From Tubiluchus corallicola (taxonomy: Eukaryota > Priapulida > Priapulimorpha > Priapulimorphida > Tubiluchidae): a stretch of 64,000 nt of DNA. Numbering within the stretch: position 1 is the stretch's first letter; every line of letters begins with the position of its first letter. Where the stretch lies: contig JAQGDQ010000750.1 in assembly GCA_030141605.1 (NCBI GenBank), positions 1 through 64,000 on the forward strand. Reading direction: 5' to 3'. Positions 1 through 10,249 of the stretch are shown here, piece by piece. The translations under genes and the position numbers were made by a program. Under the pieces are notes generated by a model, which was not told the origin of the DNA, did no database searches, and saw only the letters and a program-made list of their open reading frames with translations.

Positions 1-271
1 TCTTTTAACAGGAATTTCTACTTAAAAAGTGAGTAGACTTGAGGCCAAAGTGTATGGTTAGTTGAAATTTTCTGCATTAGTCGATTTCACACGAGTGATA
101 CTGTACATTGTTACAGTGCAAACACGCTTTCATCAAAAATCGATTTTTAATTTATCTAAGGTAAGCAAATGCATTTCATATATAATGTGTTGCATGAAAC
201 CTATAAAATTTATCAAATATAATGTGATAGCACATAGTGAAAGCACTTTAAGTAGAAATTCCTGTTAAAAG
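1..271. mobile_element. MITE with 26-bp terminal inverted repeats
   Basis: The first 26 bases (starting TCTTTTAACAGG) are matched in inverted orientation at about 246-271 (ending CCTGTTAAAAGA). The interior is AT-rich with no credible coding capacity; the 68-codon frame inside it is an accident. The element may begin a few bases before the window, so no target duplication can be checked. Family not recognised. Confidence 0.6.
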
Positions 272-530
272 ATGAAATGACTTTAATTTTTCCATGGCTG
301 ATCGGTTGGTTTTTCCTGGAACTCTGTACGGCAGCCAGTTCTGTTGGCTTGTTGAAAGCGGGCAATCAATAAAATAGTGTGTACGATCACGCAAGTGCAC
401 ACCAGACTAAGCTACTCAATAGGCTACGTTGGACTGCTTGAATTGAGCATGCCTCACTTAATTTTATCCAATTAAATCTTTCATTTTTACTAGAATTTTT
501 GTTGACGGATCAATGATGTTATTTGTTTAG

Positions 531-671
531 ACAGAGAAGGTTAGTCATTTGAACAGCAAGATCAACGAGACGAGGAACGGAATCACGGACTACACGCTCT
601 CCATCGACAAGATGAGGCTTTCTCGTGATGTCAAACTCCACGACATTGAAACATTCCGTGCAAATGCTGAT
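531..671 (+). CDS. ITSN1: intersectin exon A, coiled coil
   Basis: 47 codons, phase 0 in and out, after the acceptor TTATTTGTTTAG. It encodes a charged heptad-like stretch starting TEKVSHLNSKINETRNG and ending FRANAD, typical of the central coiled coil through which intersectins form dimers and bind partners. The donor GAT|GTGAGT is the first member of a 20-bp tandem array that repeats the splice site many times. Confidence 0.85.
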
Positions 672-1500
672 GTGAGTAACTGAATGTTGATGTGAGTAAC
701 TGAATGTTGATGTGAGTAATTGAATATTGGTGTGAGTAACTGAATGTTGATGTGAGTAACAGAATGTTGATGTGAGTAACAGAATGCTGATGTGAGTAAC
801 AGAATGTTGATGTGGGTGAACAAATGTTGATGTGAATAACTGAATGTCGATGTGAGTAACTGAGTGTTGATGTGAGTAACAGAATGTTGATGTGAGTGAA
901 TGAATGTTGATGTGAGTGAATGGATGTTGATGTGAGTAACAGAATGTTGATGTGGGTGAACAAATGTTGATGTGAATAACTGAATGTCGATGTGAGTAAC
1001 TGAATGTTGATGTGAGTAACTGAATGTTGATGTGAGTGAATGAATGTTGATGTGAGTGAATGAATGTTGATGTGAGTAACAGAATGTTGATGTGAGTAAC
1101 AGAATGTTGATGTGTGTGAACGAATGTTGATGTGAGTAACTGAATGTGGATGTGGGTGAACAAATGTTGATGTGAATAACTGAATGTCGATGTGAGTAAC
1201 TGAATGTCGATGTGAGTGAATAAACATTGGTGCATGAGAATAATTATGATATGAGCGAATAAACATCCTGTGAATTTATAGTGTTCACCGATGTGAGTAC
1301 ATAAATGCCAATGTGAGTGAATAAGCACCAATGTGAGTGAATAAATGTCGATGTGAGTATATAAATATCAGCGTGAGTGAATAAACGACAGTGTGAGCGA
1401 ATAAATTTCAACGTGAGTGAATAAACATCAGTGTGACGGAATGAATGTTGATGTAAGTGAATAAGCACTGATACAAGTCTATAAACGTGAGTAAATAAAT
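664..1500 (+). repeat. 20-bp minisatellite seeded on the exon A splice donor
   Basis: The unit is TGAATGTTGATGTGAGTAAC with variants. It runs nearly clean to about 1220 and in decayed form to about 1500. The exon A junction (GAT|GTGAGTAAC) is the first copy, so the array repeats the 5' splice site more than 25 times. No stop codons occur on the - strand in several frames, which creates long false reading frames rich in His, Thr and Ser. Confidence 0.95.
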
Positions 1501-1675
1501 GTTAAGCAAATAAATATGAGTGTGAGTGAATAATGCAAATAAGTATTCATTGACGCGTGTGAATTGCACAGTGACAAAGCTTTATTATACAAATCTGCTC
1601 GGTGCAAGCCACTATCAACATTCAACAGCACCACCTGTTGGCGAGTGAATAACAGTAATTTTGTTTTTGTCACAG

Positions 1676-1763
1676 GAATATAACTCAACGTTGACGAGGC
1701 TGCATTCTGAAAAGAAACAGCTGGAAACGAAACTGAAAGAAAATGAGCCGAGTAATCCGGTCG
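1676..1763 (+). CDS. ITSN1: intersectin exon B, coiled coil
   Basis: 29 codons plus one base (phase 0 in, phase 1 out), acceptor GTTTTTGTCACAG, donor GTCG|GTAGGT. It encodes EYNSTLTRLHSEKKQLETKL followed by an acidic tail, a continuation of the coiled coil. The phase-1 end joins the 2-base start of exon C to make an Ala codon. Confidence 0.85.
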
Positions 1764-2400
1764 GTAGGTGTAACTCCATCCGGAAAGTTTGCAACTAATG
1801 CATTTTGAGAGACAAAAATTGTTTTGAATTATAAATGGCTTCGAGAGTTGGGTAACTGAAGAACCCTGGGAAAGTGCGCAATCACCAGTTTCCAGGAGTC
1901 GGTCTTGTAAAAATTTGTTGTGGTATTTTAATTAGGGCTGACACGACGTACAGACTGGTAGTGGTTAGCTAACCAGGTTCACTGTCTAGACCCCCTACTG
2001 GCGCTATATACTTGTGAGGACTAATAAAAGGCGTGACTACTTTAACCGCTCCACTGCCACGCTATTTGTGTTCTTGCTGGCCCAGGTGAATGTTACAAAA
2101 AAAAACCTTGAGTTGCTACTGCTCCACATGCTACTAGGGCCGATTTAGCCTAGGCGAGGCCAGGGGAAGTGGGGCATGTGAGGCCTCATTGGGGGTGGGG
2201 CGATGTGCTGGGGGGCGGGCGCCATCATTGTTGGCGCCCAGAAAATTTTTGAACAGCTAGAACGCCGGAGAAGCATTTTCGAACAGAAAATATGGGGTTA
2301 TACAGTTGTTAAAGGAAAAAACAATTGAAAGAAAAACTGCTTTTTATTCTCAAGACCAGTCCTTAATACTTGTCAATACTGGCAAAAGGCACGCGTGCGG

Positions 2401-2446
<46 letters not shown>

Positions 2447-2779
2447 GAGGCAGTATGTTCACATAAAGCAAAAAAAATGTTACCTTGGCGCGAGACCCCC
2501 CTGGAGGGTGAGGCCCCGAGGAAGTATCCCCACTTCCCCCCCTTGAAATAGGGCCTGCATGCTACTACATTCTTTGCTGCATCTCTATCAGGTTTACTGA
2601 CACAAATATCAACGCCACCATCATGGCTGTTAATTGATACCCCATTAATTTTCATTGCTGTTACCACTGCTCTTGTCCACCACCACTAGCATGGGTGCCG
2701 CCATTTTCTTCACATCATTTCACAGATTTTTGTTTTGTTTTGTATAATTCAAAACATCTCACAAAATATGGGGTAGACA
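1764..2779. other. intron sequence, no gene seen
   Basis: Only a (GA)n microsatellite (about 2404-2446) and a G-rich patch near 2150-2230 stand out. The reading frames over the microsatellite are low-complexity accidents. Confidence 0.6.
2404..2446. repeat. (GA)n microsatellite
   Basis: About 40 bp of alternating GA with one GGG interruption near its end. Confidence 0.95.
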
Positions 2780-4690
2780 ACTTAGCAGACTGCAAAAAAA
2801 CACACAAGACTGCAGATTAACACAGAAGACTGCAGAAAAACAGCAGACTGCGAAAAAACACAGTAGACTGCAAAAAACACAGCAGACTGCAAACAAACAC
2901 AGCAGACTGCAAATTAACACAGAAGACTGCAAAAAACACAGCAGACTGCAAATTAACACAGAAGACTGCAAAAAACACAGCAGACTGCGAAAAAACACAG
3001 AAGACTGCAAAAAACACAGCAGACTGCAAAAAAACACAGCAGACTGCAAAAAACACAGAAGACTGCAAAAAACACAGCAGACTGCAAAAAACACAGCAGA
3101 CTGCAAAAAAAACAGAATACTGCAAAAACACAGCAGACTGCGAAAAAACACAGAAGACTGCAAAAAACACAGCAGACTGCAAAAAAACACAGAAGACTGC
3201 AAAAAAACACAGAAGACTGCAAAAAGCACAGAAGACTGCAAAAAAACACAGAAGACTGCAAAAAAACACAGAAGACTGCAAAAAACACAGCAGACTGCAA
3301 AAAACACAGCAGACTGCAAAAAACACAGCAGACTGCAAAAAAACAGAAGACTGCAAAAAAACAGCTGACTGCAAAAAACACAGAAGACTGCAAAAAACAC
3401 AGCAGACTGCAAAAAACACAGCAGACTGCAAAAAAACAATACTGCAAAAAACACAGCAGACTGCAAAAAAACAGAATACTGCAAAAAACACAGCAGACGG
3501 CAAAAAACACAGTAGACTGCAAAATAAACACAGCAGACTGCAAAAAACAAAGCAGACTGCAAATTAACACAGAAGACTGCAGAAAAACAGCAGACTGCAA
3601 AAAAACACAGCAGACTGCAAAAAAACACAGAAGACTGCAAAAAACACAGAAGACTGCAAAAAAACACAGCAGACTGCAAAAAACACAGAAGACTGCAAAA
3701 AACACAGCAGACTGCAAAAAAACACAGCAGACTGCAAAAAAAACAGAATACTGCAAAAAACACAGCAGACTGCGAAAAAACACAGAAGACTGCAAAAAAC
3801 ACAGCAGACTGCAAAAAAACACAGAAGACTGCAAAAAAACACAGAAGACTGCAAAAAACACAGAAGACTGCAAAAAAACAGCTGACTGCAAAAAACACAG
3901 AAGACTGCAAAAAACACAGAAGACTGCAAAAAACACAGCAGACTGCAAAAAAAACAACAGAATACTGCAAAAAACACAGCAGACTGCAAAAAAACAGAAG
4001 ACTGCAAAAAAACAGCTGACTGCAAAAAACACAGAAGATTGCAAAAAACACAGCAGACTGCAAAAAACACAGCAGACTGCAAAAAAACAATACTGCAAAA
4101 AACACAGCAGACTGCAAAAAAACAGAATACTGCAAAAAACACAGCAGACGGCAAAAAACACAGTAGACTGCAAAATAAACACAGCAGACTGCAAAAAACA
4201 AAGCAGACTGCAAATTAACACAGAAGACTGCAGAAAAACAGCAGACTGCAAAAAAACACAGCAGACTGCAAACAAACACAGCAGACTGCAAACAAACACA
4301 GCAGACTGCAAAAAAACACAGCAGACTGCAAAAAAACACAGAAGACTGCAAAAAACACAGAAGACTGCAAAAAAACAGCTGACTGCAAAAAACACAGAAG
4401 ACTGCAAAAAAACACAGCAGACTGCAAAAAACACAGCAGACTGCAAAAAAACAGAATACTGCAAAATACACAGCAGACTGCAAAAAAACAATACTGCAAA
4501 AAACACAGCAGACTGCAAAAAAACAGAATACTGCAAAAAACACAGCAGACGGCAAAAAACACAGTAGACTGGAAAAAAACACAGCAGACTGCAAAAAACA
4601 AAGAAGACTGCAAAAAAACAGCAGACTGCGAAAAAACACAGAAAACTGCAAAAAAACACAGCAGACTGCAAAAAACACAGCAGACTGCAA
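2780..4690. repeat. 17-18 bp minisatellite array with higher-order structure
   Basis: More than 100 copies of ACAGCAGACTGCAAAAAA and close variants (AGAAGACTGC, CAGCTGACTGC, AATACTGC). Variant strings recur in the same order: the block holding CAGCAGACGG then CAGTAGACTGC then CAAATTAACAC occurs at about 3491 and again at about 4142, an offset of 651 bp. A partial third occurrence is near 4543. This indicates amplification of multi-unit segments. The - strand has almost no stop codons in any frame, so 200-640 codon Phe/Cys/Leu frames appear that are not genes. Confidence 0.95.
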
Positions 4691-5012
4691 CGCACAAGCG
4701 GTAAAAATGGCAGTGTTTTCTGCAAGTTTCGTCCATGTTTTCGGCTATATGCATTTCCTGATCTGCATGTTAACTTTTTTGTCAACAGAGGGCAGCGCCG
4801 CTGTTTATTTTGAGTATCAAGTGTGCCTGATAGGTGCCGGTATGATTGCTGCTGGTGTACGCATCACTTAATTTCCTTATTAGGCATGATGGTCAGTCTC
4901 GTCGTACAGGGCAGTCAGAACAGCATTTTCATGATGGCAGATTCTCTTCATACGGGCAGTAAAGTGGTTAATGTACGTCGCTACAGCTGCCTACTACTTT
5001 TCTATTTACTAT
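4691..5012. repeat. dispersed repeat, related to 50590-51480
   Basis: This segment (TTTTCTGCAAGTTT, then GTCAACAGAGGGCAGC, then GTCAGTCTCGTC) aligns by eye with 50620-51480, where the same repeat is interrupted by a TTAA-flanked MITE. In the second copy the left part reads AGCAGACTGCAGCGCGC, suggesting that the adjacent 2780-4690 array grew from this repeat. Confidence 0.6.
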
Positions 5013-6212
5013 TTAAAGAAGACAGGGTGATTTTTCATATACAGGTTTTACACGTCAAATGTAGACACGGGAAAGTTCAAATGTGACTTAGGTAAGTCAA
5101 ATGTAGACACAGGAAAGTTCGAATGTGTTTTGGTAACTCAAATGTGACTTAGGTAAGTCAAATGTAGATGCATTACTTTGAATAAATGGGTAATTAAGTT
5201 ATTTAAGTGCAAATTAGAAAAAGATAAACCAAAGTTAGTGCATCTATTAGTAAGCCTATAACGTTGTTATTTTAACTTGGGAGCAATTATTAAATTGAAA
5301 TTAAAGAAGATTAAATTTAACATCCTTAAACTTTACCACCTATCCACATTTGAGTTACCAAGACACATCTGAATTACCTAAATCTACATTTGAGTTACCA
5401 AGACACATTTGAATTACCTAAATCTACATTTGAGTTACCAAGACACATTTGAATTACCTAAATCTACATTTGAGTTACCAAGACACATTTGAATTACCTA
5501 AGTCTACATTTGAGTTACCAAGACACATTTGAACTACCTAAGTCTACATTTGAGTTACCAAGACACATTTGAATTACCTAAATCTACATTTGACTTAACG
5601 TAGGTCTACATTTGACATGTAAAACCTATACTATCCCATTTTCAAGTTAGATAAAAAGTATACATTTTAACACAGTTAGTATAGCAAAAGCATTTCTGAT
5701 GATTAAATAATAGATTAAAAACTTAATTAACAGCGGGCGAGCTCAACTATTGATGACTTCACAAACTAACTTAAGTTGCAACGGGAAAAATATTCCACGA
5801 ACGTGTTGCACGTGTTTGTGAAAACGAAAATTGAAGTACAGTACTATAAGATATTCAGTGTGTTGTACTAAAACTAGACAAGTTTTAAGATAAAAATTCA
5901 AATTTCAAATATACTGTTATGCTAGGGCATGAGGTGTCAAACGTGTGTAGTTCATCAGTGACTAATACAGCTGAACTGAAAGGCACAGTACCTGTTTTTG
6001 TGCAATGGGTTTCAGAAATACAGGCGCTAGTGCCCATCTAACTAGCGAATGGCGAAATGCACGTAACAGTGAAGAACTAGTGACGCGAATGTGAAATTGT
6101 AATAATTCTTTCATGTAAGTCATTTTTGAAAAAATTGTGTGTTTCCTTTCAACGTTTTAACGAGTAGATTGTCTTGACCTACAGTTTAAGATTGTGTCCG
6201 GTTTTGCTTTAA
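5013..6212. mobile_element. piggyBac-like MITE (TTAA ends) carrying an internal minisatellite
   Basis: Both ends are TTAA followed by inverted repeats (TTAAAGAAGACAGGGTGAT at the left, TGTCCGGTTTTGCTTTAA at the right). A second copy at 56671-57269 lacks the internal array. Interior blocks shared between the copies include AAAGTATACATTTTAACACA and AAGATATTCAGTGTGTTG. TTAA target sites are typical of piggyBac-group elements; the superfamily call is inferred from the target site only. Confidence 0.65.
5050..5630. repeat. about 40-bp minisatellite with inverted flanks, inside a MITE
   Basis: The right part (about 5330-5600) repeats CTACATTTGAGTTACCAAGA plus CACATTTGAATTACCTAAAT about six times. 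The left part (5050-5165) carries the same words inverted (TTGGTAACTCAAATGTG, GTAAGTCAAATGTAG), and the outer ends are complementary (GGTTTTACACGTCAAATG against CATTTGACATGTAAAACC). The whole forms a large imperfect palindrome. Confidence 0.85.
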
Positions 6213-6301
6213 TTGCCAATGGAGCGTATTCACGAGCGCAAGCCTCAGCCATTTTTATACCTGCCAAAATGCGTTTTTGCATCCATATGTTTTATTTCTA
6301 G

Positions 6302-6441
6302 CCGAAGATCTGAAGATAGTACAGCACAACATCTCGACAAAAAGGCAAATCTTATCTCAGCTTAATGAACGGAAGCAGAATTTGCAGTCGGACAAGAATA
6401 AAATCAAAACTGACGTGCAATCAACTAATGCTCAGATATTG
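6302..6441 (+). CDS. ITSN1: intersectin exon C, coiled coil
   Basis: Two bases complete a codon from exon B, then 46 codons; phase 0 out at ATTG|GTGAGT. It encodes EDLKIVQHNISTKRQILSQL, then a Lys/Asn/Gln-rich helix ending TNAQIL. No Pro or Gly interrupts the heptads. Confidence 0.87.
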
Positions 6442-6525
6442 GTGAGTCCCGCCCTTTAACTTGAGGCAGATCAGCTTCTTTGTGCTAAACGTGTTTTAGT
6501 GCTTTGCATTTTTTCACTTGTTGAC

Positions 6526-6856
6526 CCTCGACAACAAGACGGCTATGACAACAACAAGACAGCTATGATGACAACAAGACAGCTATGATGGCAACAAGAC
6601 AGCTATGATGACAACAAGACAGCTATGACGACAACAAGACAGCTATGACGACAACAAGACAGCTATGACGACAACAAGATGGCTATGACAACAACAAGAC
6701 GGCTATGACGGCAACAAGATGGCTATGACGACAACAAGACGGCTATGACGACAACAAGACGGCTATGACGGCAACAAGACGGCTATGACGGCAACAAGAC
6801 GGCTATGACGACAACAAGACGGCTATGACGACAACAACACAGCTATGACGGTGACG
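6526..6856. repeat. 20-bp minisatellite downstream of exon C
   Basis: About 16 copies of ACAACAAGACGGCTATGACG (variants GACAGC, GATGGC) starting 84 bp after the exon C donor. Confidence 0.95.
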
Positions 6857-6980
6857 ACAAGCCGGGAATTAGTGTATCAACTGCTGAAATGTGACAAGAT
6901 CTGAAAACGCTGTACCTTAGTCTGCAGAACAGTGACTATTCGAACATTGTTGTGTGTTGTTTGTTGTTTATTGTTTTTTG

Positions 6981-7135
6981 ATAGTTGGGTATTTTAAATT
7001 GTGCATGAAACAAGATAATTGATATTTTAAGTCCATTTAGAGGCTCTCTATGGTCACAAAATTGCAATTTCTTGCTGGCTTCAATGGGGTTTTGCCTGTT
7101 TCAGAGTTTTTTGCAATTTGTCATTCTCATCCCTG
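6981..7135. mobile_element. 3' fragment of the CAGGGATGAGAA MITE family
   Basis: It aligns with the right halves of the elements ending at 17202, 30863 and 60427 (ATAGTTGGGTATTTTAAATT, AGAGGCTCTCTATGGTCA, TTGTCATTCTCATCCCTG). The left half is absent. Confidence 0.8.
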
Positions 7136-7329
7136 AATAAATACATTTAGCTTCTTTGTAGGTCACTTCTTTACTCTTCAGTAACTTTTATTTCTTTGAA
7201 TTATTTTGTTTATTTTTGGTTTTTTATGCGACTTTCTTATGATAACTGTATTTGCAGTGTCGATTCTAACTAAATGCTGGTAGTGACATTACTAAATAGC
7301 TGTCTAAATTAACTCTTTACTGTGTGCAG

Positions 7330-7520
7330 GGGATGAAAGAGAAGCTGATGACAATTATGGAATCTCACAAACAGATGCAAAAAGATCTTCTTGAGAAACA
7401 GAAGGCCGTAGCGGCTTTGAAAGCAAGCGAGACCGCAACCGTTAAAGCCAACGACGTCAGCGTTCCTCCCCCATCAATAGATACGACCGCATTCAAGGCC
7501 GAGCTGGAAAAGAAGCTCGC
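7330..7520 (+). CDS. ITSN1: intersectin exon D, end of coiled coil
   Basis: 63 codons plus two bases (phase 0 in, phase 2 out), acceptor ACTGTGTGCAG, donor CTCGC|GTAAGT. It encodes GMKEKLMTIMESHKQMQKDL, then a Lys/Ala helix, a short VPPPS break and FKAELEKKLA. The last bases and donor are the first copy of a 76-bp tandem array. Confidence 0.87.
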
Positions 7521-8349
7521 GTAAGTATAGCGTCACCATACAGGGTGGTGCAAAACGTTTTGCTAGGGGAGTACAACATCAACTGGTACAGCTCGCGTAA
7601 GTATAGCGTCACCATACAGGGTGGTGCAAAACGTTTTGCTAGGGGAGTACAACATCAACTGGTAAAGCTCGCGTAAGTATAGCGTCACCATACAGGGTGG
7701 TGCAAAACGTTTTGCTAGGGGAGTACAACATCAACTGGTAAAGCTCGCGTAAGTATAGCGTCACCATACAGGGTGGTGCAAAACGTTTTGCTAGGGGAGT
7801 ACAACATCAACTGGTAAAGCTCGCGTAAGTATAGCGTCACCATACAGGGTGGTGCAAAACGTTTTGCTAGGGGAGTACAACATCAACTGGTAAAGCTCGC
7901 GTAAGTATAGTGTCACCATACAGGGTGGTACAAAACGTTTTGCTAGGGGAGTACAACATCAACTGGTAAAGCTCGCGTAAGTATAGCGTCACCATACAGG
8001 GTGGTACAAAACGTTTTGCTAGGGGAGTACAACATCAACTGGTAAAGCTCGCGTAAGTATAGCGTCACCATACAGGGTGGTGCAAAACGTTTTGCTAGGG
8101 GAGTACAACATCAACTGGTAAAGCTCGCGTAAGTATAGCGTCACCATACAGGGTGGTGCAAAACGTTTTGCTAGGGGAGTACAACATCAACTGGTAAAGC
8201 TCGCGTAAGTATAGCGTCACCATACAGGGTGGTGCAAAACGTTTTGCTAGGGGAGTACAACATCAACTGGTAAAGCTCGCGTAAGTATAGCGTCACCATA
8301 CAGGGTGATACAAAACGTTTTGCTAGGGGAGTACAACATCAACTGGTAA
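7515..8349 (+). repeat. 76-bp minisatellite containing the exon D splice donor
   Basis: Eleven nearly identical 76-bp units start at 7515, 7591, 7667 and so on. Each unit contains GCTCGCGTAAGTATAGCGTC, that is the last six coding bases of exon D plus its donor. Only scattered single-base differences occur (for example GGTGGTGC/GGTGGTAC), so the array is young or homogenised. Confidence 0.97.
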
Positions 8350-8663
8350 CAATACAGAACAATTCATTACAGTAAACTCAGCCTAACTCTAAATCGCATA
8401 AGTCAGCGAAACGGAAATCCTTCGTTTTTCCCACAAAAAACATCTCTTCGCTCAAAATATATAACTCAAAATTTCTCCCAACTCAAATAAAAAATTATGA
8501 TCCATTTAATAAAAATACATGTAATTAGTTTGTTTATCTCAAAAACGTAATTTATACTCTAAAAAAGTGGTTTCGTACAACTCAAAAACAGTATCGTCTT
8601 CCCAGAATATTCTGATGTCTTACAAGTTGCGCCTCCCCCCCCCCCCAATTATTTTCTCCGGGA

Positions 8664-9360
8664 TTGATCTTTTCGGGAAAGTCTCAGTCAGCTACTATGT
8701 ACAGTAACGCTCTGCTGAGGAAGATCTTTCCGGGAAAGTCTCACTCAGCTACTATGTACAGTAACACTCTGCTGAGGAAGATCTTTCCGGGAAAGTCTCA
8801 CTCAGCTACTATGTACAGTAACACTCTGCTGAGGAAGATCTTTCCGGGAAAGTCTCACTCAGCTACTATGTACAGTAACACTCTGCTGAGGAAGATCTTT
8901 CCGGGAAAGTCTCAGTCAGCTACTATGTACAGTAACAGTCTGCTGAGGAAGATCTTTCCGGGAAAGTCTCACTCAGCTACTATGTACAGTAACACTCTGC
9001 TGAGGAAGATCTTTCCGGGAAAGTCTCAGTCAGCTACTATGTACAGTAACACTCTGCTGAGGAAGATCTTTCCGGGAAAGTCTCAGTCAGCTACTATGTA
9101 CAGTAACAGTCTGCTGAGGAAGATCTTTCCGGGAAAGTCTCACTCAGCTACTATGTACAGTAACACTCTCCTGAGGAAGATCTTTCCGGGAAAGTCTCAG
9201 TCAGCTACTATGTACAGTAACACTCTGCTGAGGAAGATCTTTCCGGGAAAGTCTCACTCAGCTACTATGTACAGTAACACTCTCCTGAGGAAGATCTTTC
9301 CGGGAAAGTCTCAGTCAGCTACTATGTACAGTAACACTCTGCTGAGGAAGATCTTTCCAG
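8664..9360 (+). repeat. 57-bp intronic minisatellite, 12 copies, open in frame
   Basis: The unit of 57 bp (19 codons) contains GATCTTTCCGGGAAAGTCTC then AGCTACTATGTACAGTAAC. One + frame is open for 240 codons and reads FPGKSHSATMYSNTLLRKI repeatedly. Positions that vary between copies (His/Gln at CAC/CAG, Thr/Ser/Ala) alternate along the array. It lies wholly in the intron between exons D and E, with no convincing splice sites in frame, so I treat it as repeat and not as an exon. Confidence 0.9.
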
Positions 9361-9470
9361 ATGTGTTCAAAATGTGTAACGTATGATTGCGCACCTCTCT
9401 GCTTGCAAACTGAGTTCCAGATTACAAATGACTCTAATATTATGCATTGTTTTTATTTTGACGAAATTAG

Positions 9471-9574
9471 TCAGCAACAGGTGCCTGCAGCGGTGACCAA
9501 TGACAGTTGGGCAAATGCGGCGTTTGACGAAAGCGGCTGGAAACCCAAAGAACCGGAACTGCCGTCCGGGAAAG
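9471..9574 (+). CDS. ITSN1: intersectin exon E, start of the long linker
   Basis: One base completes the Ala codon from exon D, then 34 codons and one base (phase 1 out, AAAG|GTAGCG). It encodes QQQVPAAVTNDSWANAAFDE, then SGWKPKEPELPSGK. Tryptophans in an acidic context (NDSWANAAF) resemble AP2-appendage ligands. The acceptor at ACGAAATTAG was chosen because it alone keeps phase with exon D; CAGCAACAG six to ten bases downstream could serve only if the upstream phase were different. Confidence 0.78.
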
Positions 9575-9631
9575 GTAGCGCCGGTGTTAATCTACAATCT
9601 GTTACGTTCAACTTGTTTGTTTAGTACTGTT

Positions 9632-9686
9632 TTGTTTTTTTGTTTGTTTGTTTGTTTGTTTGTTTGTTTTGTTTTGTTTGTTTGTA
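9632..9686. repeat. (TTTG)n microsatellite
   Basis: Simple repeat of TTTG with a TTTTG break, about 55 bp, shortly after exon E. Confidence 0.95.
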
Positions 9687-9754
9687 AGGCAAAGATTGCT
9701 CGTGCAAGCACTGAGAGCATATATCATTAGTTGTGTGGTTATATCGTACTAGTG

Positions 9755-10241
9755 CAGGGGTGTGCAAATTGCGGCCCGCTGGCCAAGAGAATTTGTGCGG
9801 CCCGCAAAAAGATTTGTTAGCCTAATGAAAGTGCGGCCCGGGCGATTAATTGAGTTTATCCAGCTCAAGTCTGTGCCACGATCACAAAGATAGTACGGGT
9901 AGTTTTTTCTACTAGATCGGATGCCATTAACCCTTTACAAGACTGTTGTCACTTAATGTCACTGTACTACACAGACTGTGTGATACACATTACTAATATG
10001 CATTGTAATGAAATTACCACTATCTGTCCTGAAAGTAGAAATATATGGTTTGTAATATAAATTTTAATAACTTCTAAAATAGTTTCTTGAGTTTAGTAGT
10101 AATGATGTACGCGGGTCGGATGCAAAAAAATCATTATTAGGCCTTTCTGTACTTGGCTTCTTCATCAAACTGGCTGTGACCCGCAGGAATTGCGGGAAAG
10201 TTTAATGTGGCCCGGCTAGTCAGATAAGTTGCACACCCCTG
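9755..10241 (-). mobile_element. hAT-type MITE, copy 1
   Basis: The terminal inverted repeat is CAGGGGTGTGCAA, and an exact 8-bp target duplication (TACTAGTG) lies at 9747-9754 and 10242-10249. 8-bp duplications and CAGGG ends are hallmarks of hAT elements. It is inverted relative to copies at 12313 and 41275. No transposase frame. Confidence 0.92.
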
Positions 10242-10249
10242 TACTAGTG

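Noticed and set aside
519-1331. His/Thr/Ser-rich - strand frames of 211-270 codons
   Set aside because: They are translations of the 20-bp donor-bearing minisatellite and part of exon A on the wrong strand.
2759-4785. Very long - strand reading frames (up to 643 codons) rich in Phe, Cys, Leu and Ser
   Set aside because: All three - frames are open across the same 17-18 bp repeat array. The proteins are pure repeat translations with no start context, domain or splice logic.
664-9360. CRISPR-like appearance of regularly spaced repeats
   Set aside because: The units are head-to-tail with no unique spacers, and the locus is a eukaryotic gene with introns.
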